A DNA stretch of 64,000 nt, taken from the NCBI RefSeq assembly GCF_000016345.1, contig NC_009379.1, positions 1,922,001 to 1,986,000 of the forward strand, written 5' to 3'. Shown here one piece after another: positions 15,752 to 24,987 of the stretch; position 1 is the first letter of the stretch; every line of letters starts with the position of its first letter. This stretch comes from Polynucleobacter asymbioticus QLW-P1DMWA-1 (GTDB taxonomy: Bacteria; Pseudomonadota; Gammaproteobacteria; Burkholderiales; Burkholderiaceae). The notes below the pieces were generated by a model, which was not told where the DNA came from, ran no database searches, and saw nothing but the letters and a program-made list of their open reading frames with translations. Both the position numbers and the translations under genes were made by a program.

Positions 15752-17890
15752 ATGAGTACACCTAATTCACTTTCTCAATCAGCTACTTTGTTGATTGAAG
15801 TCTTCACAGAAGAGTTGCCACCAAAATCGCTTCGTCGCTTAGGAACATCTTTTAGTGAGGGTATTTTTGGCGCCCTTAAAGCCGCTGGATTAACTACAGA
15901 ATCATCCAAGGTTACGAGCTTTGCAACACCGCGCCGATTGGCAGTACAAATTACTGACGTACTGAGTCAAGCTAATGACTATCCAGTGCGTGAAAAACTA
16001 CTCCCTACTAGCATTGCTTTTGATGCCGATGGCAAAGCAACGCCACCTCTACTCAAAAAATTAAGTGCATTAGGTTATGCGGATCTCGACCTATCCACAC
16101 TAGAAAAAGCAGGAGAAGGAAAAAATGAAGCGCTTTTCCTTAATGTGATTGCTAAGGGTGCGGCCCTCGAGCAAACCGCTCAAACAGCTCTCAATCAAAC
16201 ATTGAGTAAATTACCCATCGCCAAAATGATGCACTATCAAGTGCTACAAAAAAATGGCCAATTAGCAGATGTCCAATTTGCACGCCCCGCCCATCGTATT
16301 ATTGCTTTGCACGGAGACACCATTCTTAATATGAGCAGTCTAGGCATAGATGCAAGTAATCAGACAGAGGGGCACCGCTTCCTAGCGCCGGGTGTGATCA
16401 CCATTACTGACGCTGATCAATATGAAAATACTTTAGAAAAACAAGCCAACGTATTGGCAAGCTTTGATAAACGTCGTACCCAAATTGAAACTCAGCTATT
16501 GAAAGCGGCAGGCGCAGACTTAGTACTAATGCCTGAGAGCTTATTAGATGAAGTGACTGCATTGGTTGAGTGGCCCGCTATTTATGAATGTCACTTTGAT
16601 GAAGAGTTCCTAGAGGTTCCTCAGGAATGCCTTATTTTGACAATGCAAACCAATCAAAAATATTTTGCATTGACTGATCAACATGGAAAACTGCGCAATC
16701 GTTTTCTGGTTGTTTCTAATATTGAAACGAACAAGCCTGATGCGATCATCTCTGGCAATGAACGTGTAGTTCGGCCCCGTCTATCGGATGCCCGTTTCTT
16801 CTTCCAACAAGACCAGAAGCGCTCACTGGCATCTCGAGTTTCAGATCTCGGCAGAGTGGTTTATCACAATCAATTGGGCAACCAATTGGATCGAACTAAA
16901 CGTGTTCAAGAAATTGCTATTGGAATCGCTCAAAAACTTCAAGTAGATGACAAATTAGCCAGTCGCGCTGCTGAAATTGCTAAGACCGACTTATTAACGG
17001 ATATGGTTGGAGAATTTCCTGAACTTCAGGGAATTATGGGGCGCTATTATGCGAACCACGATGGTGAGTCTGCTGAAGTAGCGGCAGCTTGCAGCGAGCA
17101 CTACATGCCCAGATTCGCAGGTGATTCTTTGCCCGCTACCCAAACCGGCACTATTTTGGCAATTGCCGACAAATTGGAAACCTTAGTTGGTATTTGGGGT
17201 GTGGGTTTAGCGCCAACTGGCGATAAAGACCCCTACGCACTCCGTCGTCACGCTCTTGGTATTTGCCGTCTCTTGCTTGAGAAAAACTTCTCTCTCAGCC
17301 TGCCTGAATTAATTGAACTCGCACGCAGTCAGTTTCCTCAAAAAGAAGTTCAAGAAAAAGCGGATGCTGCAGCTATCTACGAATTTATCATCGACCGCTT
17401 ACGTGCTTACTTGCGCGATCAATCTGTGGCCGGGAAACCATTCACTAGCGCTGAAATTGATGCTGTACTTAGTCAAGCCCCTGCTCAAATTAATGATCTA
17501 ATCGGTCGCTTGAGTGCTCTTCGTGAATTTAATGCGCTTCCACAAGCAGCTCAACTTGCTGCTGCCAATAAGCGAATCAGCAACATTCTCAAGAAAACCG
17601 CCACCCCTATACCCACAGCATGCTCAAGCAAGCTACTACAAATTCCTGCTGAAATTGAGCTTTTCCAAGCGCTAGAAGCAATTACACCTGCACTCAATGC
17701 CGCGTATGAACAGCGTCAATTTGTTGAGCTCTTAAAAGCATTGGTCGCATTAAGTGCGCCAATTGACCAATTCTTCGCAGATGTCATGGTGATGGATCCT
17801 AACCAAGAGCTACGCGATAACCGTCTTGCACTTTTGCAACAACTCCATCAGAAAATGAATCTCGTTGCCGATCTCGGCAAGTTAGCATGA
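15752..17890 (+). CDS. glyS: Glycyl-tRNA synthetase beta subunit
   Basis: The 712-residue subunit supplies tRNA binding for the heterotetrameric enzyme. The N-terminal TLLIEVFTEELPPKSLRRL, the central FATPRRLAVQ, and an HD-like region (VGEFPELQGIMGRYYANHDGES) are family-typical. A C-terminal DALR-type anticodon-binding domain with the VMVMDPNQELRDNRLALL motif ends the protein. The stop overlaps the gmhB start (ATGA at 17887-17890), a translational-coupling arrangement. Confidence 0.97.
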   Translation: MSTPNSLSQSATLLIEVFTEELPPKSLRRLGTSFSEGIFGALKAAGLTTESSKVTSFATPRRLAVQITDVLSQANDYPVREKLLPTSIAFDADGKATPPLLKKLSALGYADLDLSTLEKAGEGKNEALFLNVIAKGAALEQTAQTALNQTLSKLPIAKMMHYQVLQKNGQLADVQFARPAHRIIALHGDTILNMSSLGIDASNQTEGHRFLAPGVITITDADQYENTLEKQANVLASFDKRRTQIETQLLKAAGADLVLMPESLLDEVTALVEWPAIYECHFDEEFLEVPQECLILTMQTNQKYFALTDQHGKLRNRFLVVSNIETNKPDAIISGNERVVRPRLSDARFFFQQDQKRSLASRVSDLGRVVYHNQLGNQLDRTKRVQEIAIGIAQKLQVDDKLASRAAEIAKTDLLTDMVGEFPELQGIMGRYYANHDGESAEVAAACSEHYMPRFAGDSLPATQTGTILAIADKLETLVGIWGVGLAPTGDKDPYALRRHALGICRLLLEKNFSLSLPELIELARSQFPQKEVQEKADAAAIYEFIIDRLRAYLRDQSVAGKPFTSAEIDAVLSQAPAQINDLIGRLSALREFNALPQAAQLAAANKRISNILKKTATPIPTACSSKLLQIPAEIELFQALEAITPALNAAYEQRQFVELLKALVALSAPIDQFFADVMVMDPNQELRDNRLALLQQLHQKMNLVADLGKLA

Positions 17891-18459
17891 GCCTTAGCTC
17901 TTCCAAACTCATCATTCTGGATCGTGATGGTGTGATCAATGAAGATCGTGATGATTACGTCAAATCGGCTGATGAATGGGTGCCGCTCCCAGGAAGCCTA
18001 GAGGCAATAGCACTATTAAATCAAGCGGGCTACCAAATTACTATCGCCACAAATCAGTCGGGCTTAGCTAGAGGATATTTCTCTATTAATGATTTACATG
18101 CTATGCATAGCAAAATGGATAAATTATTGCAGCCCTTAGGTGGTCGTATTGATAGCATCTTTTTTTGCCCTCATCTGGATGCACATGCATGTGATTGCCG
18201 AAAACCAGCACCAGGCCTTATGAAAGAAATTGCTCTGCGGTACAAAAAGAGTGACAACATTCTTCCTTTATCGGGGGTGCCTATTGTTGGGGATTCATTA
18301 CGTGACCTGCAAGCAGGTGTAGTACTTGGGGCTTCCCCGCATCTAGTGCTTACAGGCAAAGGCCAAAAGACGCTAGCCAAAGGGGGTTTACCAGAGGGTA
18401 CGCAAATTCATGCGAATCTTCTCGCATTTGCAAATACACTACTGGATAACCAAGCTTAG
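17887..18459 (+). CDS. gmhB: D-glycero-beta-D-manno-heptose 1,7-bisphosphate 7-phosphatase
   Basis: The 190-residue HAD-superfamily phosphatase removes the 7-phosphate in ADP-heptose synthesis for the LPS inner core. Motif I is LDRDGVINED (residues 10-19), motif II is ATNQSG, and motif IV is VGDSLRDLQAG. The zinc-binding CPHLDAHACDCRKPAPG loop is complete, which separates GmhB from histidinol phosphatases. It overlaps glyS by 4 bp. I expect the other heptose genes elsewhere in the genome. Confidence 0.93.
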   Translation: MSLSSSKLIILDRDGVINEDRDDYVKSADEWVPLPGSLEAIALLNQAGYQITIATNQSGLARGYFSINDLHAMHSKMDKLLQPLGGRIDSIFFCPHLDAHACDCRKPAPGLMKEIALRYKKSDNILPLSGVPIVGDSLRDLQAGVVLGASPHLVLTGKGQKTLAKGGLPEGTQIHANLLAFANTLLDNQA

Positions 18460-18466
18460 CCTATTT

Positions 18467-19201
18467 ATGACCTTTATCCGCTCAACGCTTTTTGCCTTAT
18501 TTTTGCTAATTTTCACACCCATTTGGTCGGTACTCTGTGTGCTTGCCTTTCCTTTTTTAAGTCCAGAGAATCGTTATCGCTTCATTGGCTTGTGGAACAA
18601 AGTGGTAATTTGGCTACTAGCCCATCTATGCGGCATTCATTATGAAATCCGCGGCATGGAAAATATGGAAGCAGTATTAAATGAGCCGGTAGTTATTTTG
18701 AGTAAACATCAGTCTGCTTACGAAACCATTGCCTATATTGCATTACTGCCAAAACAACTTTGCTTTGTCTTTAAACGTGAATTACTTTGGATTCCGTTCT
18801 TTGGCTGGGCTTTAGCCCTTTTAAAGATGATTCATATCAATCGCTCTAATAAACAAACAGCTGCCCTGTCTGTGGCTACTCAGGGACGAAAGCGTTTAAG
18901 CGAGGGTAAGTGGATTATGTTATTCCCAGAAGGCACTAGAACACCAATCGGGTCAACTAAACCCTATCGCAAAGGGGGCGCCCGCCTTGCTAGTGCTAGT
19001 GGAGCATTAGTTATTCCAATTGCTCATAATGCTGGGCGTTGCTGGCCCAAAAACAGCTTTCTTAAACAACCAGGTACGGTTATCTTTTCCATCGGACCTT
19101 CAATAACATCCACTGGAAAAACTGGAGAAGAGTTACAGCAAGAAGTTGAAGGCTGGATAGAGGCTGAAATGCGGGTCATTGATCCTAGCGCTTACAAGTA
19201 A
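18467..19201 (+). CDS. plsC: 1-acyl-sn-glycerol-3-phosphate acyltransferase family protein
   Basis: The start is placed at the ATG at 18467, 8 bp after the gmhB stop; an upstream in-frame ATG at 18410 would overlap gmhB by 50 bp. The 244-residue protein has an N-terminal membrane helix and the acyltransferase motifs KHQSAYET (motif I), an RELLWIPFFGWAL block, and LFPEGTRTPIGSTKPYRKGG (motif III). Motif I reads H-x4-E instead of the textbook H-x4-D, a form I have seen in betaproteobacterial PlsC relatives. It acylates lysophosphatidic acid or a related lysolipid at the inner membrane. Confidence 0.88.
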   Translation: MTFIRSTLFALFLLIFTPIWSVLCVLAFPFLSPENRYRFIGLWNKVVIWLLAHLCGIHYEIRGMENMEAVLNEPVVILSKHQSAYETIAYIALLPKQLCFVFKRELLWIPFFGWALALLKMIHINRSNKQTAALSVATQGRKRLSEGKWIMLFPEGTRTPIGSTKPYRKGGARLASASGALVIPIAHNAGRCWPKNSFLKQPGTVIFSIGPSITSTGKTGEELQQEVEGWIEAEMRVIDPSAYK

Positions 19202-19218
19202 TGATTAACCAAAGTTAC

Positions 19219-19995
19219 TTAAGACACTAAGACTCTAGCCCACTCAATATAACGATCTACCGAGATATCCTGAGCTCGCGCTTTAAGTTCTATATCAGTA
19301 AGCTTCAATCTTTCAGCGAATACCTGCAAATTCGTGCGTAACATTTTTCTTCTTTGAGAAAAAGCTGCAGCAACAACTTGCTCTAATGCATGCCACTGCT
19401 TGGTAGTTAAGCTGAAATCCTGTCTTGGGATCATTCGCACTACTGCAGAGTTTACTTTTGGCTGCGGATCAAATGCTTCAGGAGGAACCTCCAATACCAG
19501 CTCCATGTCATAACGAGCCTGTAACATCACCGAGAGCCTACTGAAATCAGAACTTCCCGCTGGAGCTACCATTCGCTCAACCACTTCGGCTTGGAGCATA
19601 AAAACCTGCTCGTCAATCTGAGTGGCAGCAGAAACCAGATGAAACAATAAAGGCGAGGAAATGTTGTAAGGCAAGTTACCTACTACCTTACATAAGCCCT
19701 TTTTAGAATCGCAGTTCTGCGCCCATTCTAAGAAATTAAATTTAAGAGCATCGCCTTCGATGACCTTCAAGCCTTTGAGATTTTCTTTTTCCCAATAAGC
19801 AACTAAGTCACGATCAATTTCTAAAAGATCCAGTTGATCGAGGCTACTCAATAATGGTCTTGTAAGCGCTCCAAGCCCAGGGCCAATCTCGATGATGTGC
19901 ATATCTGGACTAGGATTGATTAAGGCTACGATAGAGTAAATAACCCCTTGATCTTGAAGAAAATTTTGGCCAAAGCGTTTACGTGCGCGATGCAT
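19219..19995 (-). CDS. rsmA: 16S rRNA (A1518/A1519-N6) dimethyltransferase
   Basis: The 258-residue enzyme dimethylates two adjacent adenosines in the 3' hairpin of 16S rRNA. It opens with ARKRFGQNFLQD, has the SAM-binding IEIGPGLGALT at about 36-46, the catalytic NLPYNISSPLLF motif, and the FSQRRKMLRTNL C-terminal segment. It is the last gene of the lptD-surA-pdxA-rsmA operon, starting 3 bp after the pdxA stop, and converges with plsC. Confidence 0.97.
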   Translation of the reverse strand: MHRARKRFGQNFLQDQGVIYSIVALINPSPDMHIIEIGPGLGALTRPLLSSLDQLDLLEIDRDLVAYWEKENLKGLKVIEGDALKFNFLEWAQNCDSKKGLCKVVGNLPYNISSPLLFHLVSAATQIDEQVFMLQAEVVERMVAPAGSSDFSRLSVMLQARYDMELVLEVPPEAFDPQPKVNSAVVRMIPRQDFSLTTKQWHALEQVVAAAFSQRRKMLRTNLQVFAERLKLTDIELKARAQDISVDRYIEWARVLVS

Positions 19996-19998
19996 AAT

Positions 19999-21006
19999 CT
20001 ATAACTTTTTTCTTTGGTTGAGAGCCAATTGGTAGGCTAAACGCAATGCCTCTAACATACTGCCTGAGTCTGCCAAGCCTTTACCAGCTATGTCTAAAGC
20101 GGTGCCATGATCAACAGAGGTGCGAATAATAGGCAAACCCAAAGTGACATTAATTCCGCTACCAAAGGTAACAAATTTAAAGGGTGCTAAGCCCTGATCG
20201 TGATACATCGCAATGTATGCGTCTACATTTGGCAGCGATTTAGGATCAAACATGGTATCGCCGGGAAAGGGGCCATGGACATCAATTCCCAAATTTCTGC
20301 AAGCATCAATAGCGGGAGCAATAAAGTCTATTTCTTCGCGCCCTAAATAACCTGACTCACCCGCATGTGGATTTAATCCTGCAACACGAATCAAGGGCTT
20401 AGAAATTCCAAATTTTGTACGTAGATCGTGATCTACTACTCGAATAGTTTCGAGGACTACCTCATAACTCAAAGCAGCAGAAACTTGTTGCAAGGGAAGA
20501 TGAGTAGTTGCAAGTGCCACTCTTAAATCCTTGGCAGACTTGAGCCCCAAGAAACCAGAAGGTAATGTTGCACAAAGCATCATTACCTCTCGTTTTGCAT
20601 GACAACGCGCCGCTAAATATTCTGTATGCCCAGTAAAAGGAATGCCGGCCTCGTTAATGACACTTTTCTGAATGGGGGCCGTAACCATGGCATCAAACTG
20701 CCCCTGTAAACAACCGTCAACAGCTAGATCCAGCGTCTTTAAAACATAATTAGCATTTTGAGAATGAAGAATGCCTGGACTGGAAAGGCTAGATAAAGAA
20801 ATATTCTGAACCTGTAAACGATCTGCAAAAGTCAATTTTTCCTGGCTGGATAGAGGCAATAAATTGTCATCCCCCAATAATGTAATCCGAGCATCTGGCT
20901 GCTCAGCTAAAAAAGCCTGTGCTCCTGCAATCGAAATCTCGGGCCCGATACCAGCCGGTTCACCCGTTGTTATGACGAGATTAACGTGAGTTACCGGTTG
21001 CTGCAT
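19999..21006 (-). CDS. pdxA: 4-hydroxythreonine-4-phosphate dehydrogenase
   Basis: The 335-residue enzyme oxidises 4-phosphohydroxy-L-threonine in pyridoxal 5'-phosphate synthesis. The N-terminal TTGEPAGIGPEI, the FTGHTEYLA histidine, GLNPHAGESGYLGREE, and the YHDQGLAPFKFV motif with the metal-binding histidine are intact. It overlaps the 3' end of surA by 26 bp, consistent with coupled translation. Confidence 0.96.
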   Translation of the reverse strand: MQQPVTHVNLVITTGEPAGIGPEISIAGAQAFLAEQPDARITLLGDDNLLPLSSQEKLTFADRLQVQNISLSSLSSPGILHSQNANYVLKTLDLAVDGCLQGQFDAMVTAPIQKSVINEAGIPFTGHTEYLAARCHAKREVMMLCATLPSGFLGLKSAKDLRVALATTHLPLQQVSAALSYEVVLETIRVVDHDLRTKFGISKPLIRVAGLNPHAGESGYLGREEIDFIAPAIDACRNLGIDVHGPFPGDTMFDPKSLPNVDAYIAMYHDQGLAPFKFVTFGSGINVTLGLPIIRTSVDHGTALDIAGKGLADSGSMLEALRLAYQLALNQRKKL

Positions 21007-22435
21007 CTTCTACATTCAAGATTTTCACAGTTGCTGTATCACGTAACTCGCGCATCCAATCTTGATAGGCTTGCTCAAACTTCCTAGAACGAATCGCTGC
21101 ACGAGCGAATTCTCGTTGCTTTTCTACCGTCAGCTGAGCTTCACGTCTCTCAATCACTTGGATTAAATGCCAGCCAAATTCGGTTTTGACGGGATTACTA
21201 ACTTCACCAATTTGAAGTTTATTCATTGCTAGTTCAAATTCGGGTACAAGGTCGCCTGGTCCCATCCACCCTAAATTTCCACCATTGGATGCAGATCCAT
21301 CTTCCGAGTATTTTTTTGCAAGATCCCCAAAGTCGGCAGTCTTGGCGCGAACTTGATCGCGATAACCTTGAAGACGTCTTTCAGCATCTTGATCGCTTAA
21401 ACCTGGACGATTTCGCAACAAGATATGACGCGCATTAGTTTGTGTAATAGCAATATTTTGAGGTGTTGTAGAAGCAGGCTCCTGGGGAGCAGCTTGTGCT
21501 GGTGGTGGACTGCCAGCAGCCATAGATCGACGATCTAAAACTTTAAGGACGTGGTAGCCAGCAGGGCTTTTGACTACTGCCCCCGCAACTTGTCCGCTTC
21601 CTGTATTTCTAACCGCCTCATAAAACAATTGAGGCAATCTATCAGGCGGCCTGTACCCCAATTCCTGGAATTTAATTTGAGGATTATCTTTTGCAGCCAT
21701 TGCACCCAATTGCAAAAAGTCTACGTCACCTTTTGCTTCGCGCAAAAGTAAGTCCGCTTTTTTCTTAGCATCAGCTTGGGCTCCAGCCCCCGCTCCAGAA
21801 TCAACTGGAATAAAAATCTGTGCCACATCAATTTCTTCTGGACCGCCATTTGCGCTTGGTGAGGGGCGCGTTACACCAGATAGCATCGCACGATTACGCT
21901 CCGATATAAAGTTATCAATTTCAGCATCTGAGATTTTTATTTTGGCATCCACCTCACGCTCACGATAGCGGCTAACTATGACCTCTTCTCGCAATTGCTG
22001 TTTATATTTCTCAAATGAAGTACTGGATGCCTCAATTTTTGCCTTTAATTCGACAAAGGTTAATTTATTTTTTGCAGCAGTATCGGCGATGATTTTATCT
22101 AACTCTTTACTGCTGACATAAAACCCTTCTTGCTCAGCATTTTGAAGCTGAATTTTTTCTAAGATCAAGCGCTCAAGAATTACCTTACGTAAAGCCTCAC
22201 CCTCGGGTAGTTTGGTACCTTGTTTTTTTAAGACTGCAATACGATCATCAATATCTTTACGGGTGATATAACCTGTATTAACTACTGCCGCGACACCGTC
22301 AATATTACGAACTTTGCCATCAGTTGCCACGGTAGTTTTAGAGGCATCCTGAGCACTCACAATTCCAGCAAACAACACTGCAGCGAAAAAGAAGATGAAA
22401 TTCATAAGCTTGATTGGGCAATTACTACGCAGCAT
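20981..22435 (-). CDS. surA: Periplasmic peptidyl-prolyl isomerase/chaperone SurA
   Basis: The 484-residue chaperone escorts outer-membrane proteins, LptD among them, across the periplasm. A signal peptide follows the start (hydrophobic core at about 12-28, cleavage after VSAQ or just before), then the SurA N-terminal domain, a first parvulin domain (about 200-305), a proline-rich linker, and a second parvulin domain (about 325-430) with the NARHILLRN and GGNLGWMGPGDLVPEFE motifs. The start codon overlaps the lptD stop as TAATG; a second ATG at 22405 is an alternative start directly before the hydrophobic core. Confidence 0.95.
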   Translation of the reverse strand: MLRSNCPIKLMNFIFFFAAVLFAGIVSAQDASKTTVATDGKVRNIDGVAAVVNTGYITRKDIDDRIAVLKKQGTKLPEGEALRKVILERLILEKIQLQNAEQEGFYVSSKELDKIIADTAAKNKLTFVELKAKIEASSTSFEKYKQQLREEVIVSRYREREVDAKIKISDAEIDNFISERNRAMLSGVTRPSPSANGGPEEIDVAQIFIPVDSGAGAGAQADAKKKADLLLREAKGDVDFLQLGAMAAKDNPQIKFQELGYRPPDRLPQLFYEAVRNTGSGQVAGAVVKSPAGYHVLKVLDRRSMAAGSPPPAQAAPQEPASTTPQNIAITQTNARHILLRNRPGLSDQDAERRLQGYRDQVRAKTADFGDLAKKYSEDGSASNGGNLGWMGPGDLVPEFELAMNKLQIGEVSNPVKTEFGWHLIQVIERREAQLTVEKQREFARAAIRSRKFEQAYQDWMRELRDTATVKILNVEDAATGNSR

Positions 22436-24954
22436 TATTGATAGCTTTCATATATAGAGGGGGCAATTGGCTTCGAAGTAGGCATATATCCAGGAACATT
22501 TAACTTCATGATATCAACTGGATTACTTCCTGCGCTAGCAAAGCCCCTAAATTCAACCTGAAAAAGCACCTGGGTGGTGGTAATTAGTGAAGTATTCACT
22601 GCCTGAGAATAAGCGCCGCGGAAAGTCCAGCAATCGCGCATCCATTCAAGACCAATCATCGTGTTCAAGGTTTTAATGGTCAGTGCATCGTAGCCCCAGC
22701 GCCCCAAAACTGAAACCTCTTTTGTAAGGGGCCACTGACCAGAAATATTGTATTGGTCAGTAGTAGTTGCAGAGGGTGTGTACACCTGATTGTTTTGAGC
22801 AGAAGCCTGCACGGGTGGCGTCCAGACATTTCGATAACCAAAATTAAGACTTCTACCTGGAGTTGGTCTCCAACTTGCACCAACCGTGGTTTGCACAAAA
22901 CGATCTAACTGCGTGTTGTACTGCCCAAAAAGGTCTGCACTAAAGTTACCTAGTAAGCGGACTGAAGCTGAACCCAAGGTATCTGAGTAAGTAGTTGGGT
23001 TGACAATGTTTCCATTCAACCCAACCTTCTGTCCAGTGAACTGCTGCTTCTGAGCGATTGTCACATTTGCGCGCTCAGCCCCTGTATTCGCTTCAATCAT
23101 GCGGCTAGTTAAGCCAAGTGTTGCCGCATTAGAGTCCGCAATACGGTCGTTACCAATAAAAGTATTTGCAGTAAAAATTTGTGACACGCCGAATCCAGCA
23201 TCTGCAGTATCAAAGACTGGTGTATTTGCCTGACTTTGATAGGGAGTGAATGCATAAAAGGCTCGCGGCTCCATTGTCAGCAACATATCGCGTCCAAAGA
23301 ATCCATGCAACTCTGCAGCCTCTCGTTCAAACGCCAATCCAGAATCCAAGCTTAATGTTGGGATAGTAAAGCCCTGGGCATTTGGTGTGCCTGGAGTGTA
23401 GGCTGTAGCGCTATACATATTCGATTGAAAGCTCACTGTCGGTGTGATGTAATAGCCCGGCGTAACTTGAGGGAGCGATAGCGCACCTTTAACCACAGTT
23501 CTATCTGCTTGCGTGTAAGCGCCTGGTGGGGGCGAATTAAAGTTACTACCCAAGGCATAAGCAAAGCGAGTGTAGTCAGTCGAGAAGGTCGTTTTAGGGC
23601 CTGTGGGTAAGGCTACGTATTTACCGCTTGGATCCGTGGTTGTTGGGGTCAACTGACTGTTATAGGCCGCCGTTATATTAGGCATGATATTGTATGGCGC
23701 CTGCACTAAATTAGTTGGGTCTGGTTGCAATGTTTGAAAGCTTGCGGCTTTTGCGCCAACTGTCCAGTTACTCAAACTTCCGGTGAGTTGCTTAGTTGTT
23801 CCTATCTCCTGTCTAAACTGGCTCGTTACTTGTCCTGCAATACTTTGAGAAAAGTCAGTCGGATAAAGACTGTCGGATACTTTTGCCATATTGACATAAC
23901 CTGTCCATGCGCCCGGTAACGGAACACCGCCAGGACCAACACCACCACCTAATAATTGTCTTTGCTGAAAATCGTATTTCCAGCGATTGGTGCCAGTTTG
24001 TTTGTCGTACGGAAGATACTCGCCAGTAGCAACACCCGAATAATCTTTATCCAAGTAACGATAAGAGGCTCCGAGCATGAAACCACGATGATTCATCTCA
24101 CGTGGTAATAGCAATAAATCCCGATTCGGCGCGATATTGACGTAGTAAGGCTGAGTGATGTCTAAACCATTATTCGAGTTATAGCCGGCAACCGGCGCAA
24201 GCAAGCCTGTACGACGCTGGCCACCTGTAGGTGCGGTGAAATACGGCACATAAGCAATAGGTACGTTAAAGAAATGCATCACACCATTTGTGCCGGTCAT
24301 TTCTTTTTGCTCGTTATCAATTTCTAGATTACTGAGACTAAAGTACCAATCCATATTTTCTGGAGTGCAGGTCGTATAGGTTGCTTTATCAAAAACAAAA
24401 ATATCAGAATTTTGAATGGTTAATTTTTTTCCCGTACCACTTCCATGTGTATCTCGAATTTCATAAGAGGGGTTTTCCATAAAGCCCTCACGTGCATCGA
24501 CCTTGAACTGCCCCTTCGGACCCTTAAACGTAGTATTTCCTTTTGATAACTCCGCATTACCATTTAGATCGGCAATATCAGTATCAGGGTTGTATGTAAT
24601 TTCATCAGCCTTTAAAACCGCGCCATTACGTCGTATTTGCGCGCGACTCTTTAGATGCATATCGCGATCAACTACTCCATCAATCGTATCGCTAGAAGTA
24701 AATGTGAGCGCTTGGCCATCACTTATGGGTTTACCCACTCGCAACTGATCATCCACCTTAAGAACGGTAACATTTCCGCGGTCTGGCAACAAAACTAAAG
24801 TGGGAGCAGACTGGGAAACTGGGGGCAAGGGAGCGGGCGCTTGGGCTAGTCCAGGAAGCGCAAATTGAAGCAATGCCACCCCCATCAGTACACGCAGGGA
24901 GATCAGCAAAAAAAGAGGGGCGCAAAGGCCGGCGCGACGGCGATAATGACTCAT
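22435..24954 (-). CDS. lptD: LPS-assembly outer-membrane protein LptD
   Basis: The 839-residue protein inserts lipopolysaccharide into the outer leaflet together with LptE. It has an N-terminal signal region (cleavage near LAQA), an OstA/LptA-like periplasmic domain (about 85-215), and a long C-terminal beta-barrel ending in an aromatic-rich strand. Outside the signal region I see only two cysteines, at about 194 (YTTCTPEN) and 772 (MRDCWTF), enough for one disulfide between the periplasmic domain and the barrel where E. coli LptD has two. It heads the lptD-surA-pdxA-rsmA operon. Confidence 0.95.
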   Translation of the reverse strand: MSHYRRRAGLCAPLFLLISLRVLMGVALLQFALPGLAQAPAPLPPVSQSAPTLVLLPDRGNVTVLKVDDQLRVGKPISDGQALTFTSSDTIDGVVDRDMHLKSRAQIRRNGAVLKADEITYNPDTDIADLNGNAELSKGNTTFKGPKGQFKVDAREGFMENPSYEIRDTHGSGTGKKLTIQNSDIFVFDKATYTTCTPENMDWYFSLSNLEIDNEQKEMTGTNGVMHFFNVPIAYVPYFTAPTGGQRRTGLLAPVAGYNSNNGLDITQPYYVNIAPNRDLLLLPREMNHRGFMLGASYRYLDKDYSGVATGEYLPYDKQTGTNRWKYDFQQRQLLGGGVGPGGVPLPGAWTGYVNMAKVSDSLYPTDFSQSIAGQVTSQFRQEIGTTKQLTGSLSNWTVGAKAASFQTLQPDPTNLVQAPYNIMPNITAAYNSQLTPTTTDPSGKYVALPTGPKTTFSTDYTRFAYALGSNFNSPPPGAYTQADRTVVKGALSLPQVTPGYYITPTVSFQSNMYSATAYTPGTPNAQGFTIPTLSLDSGLAFEREAAELHGFFGRDMLLTMEPRAFYAFTPYQSQANTPVFDTADAGFGVSQIFTANTFIGNDRIADSNAATLGLTSRMIEANTGAERANVTIAQKQQFTGQKVGLNGNIVNPTTYSDTLGSASVRLLGNFSADLFGQYNTQLDRFVQTTVGASWRPTPGRSLNFGYRNVWTPPVQASAQNNQVYTPSATTTDQYNISGQWPLTKEVSVLGRWGYDALTIKTLNTMIGLEWMRDCWTFRGAYSQAVNTSLITTTQVLFQVEFRGFASAGSNPVDIMKLNVPGYMPTSKPIAPSIYESYQ

Positions 24955-24987
24955 GGATCCAGACCCGCCTTATTATACGAATCGACC

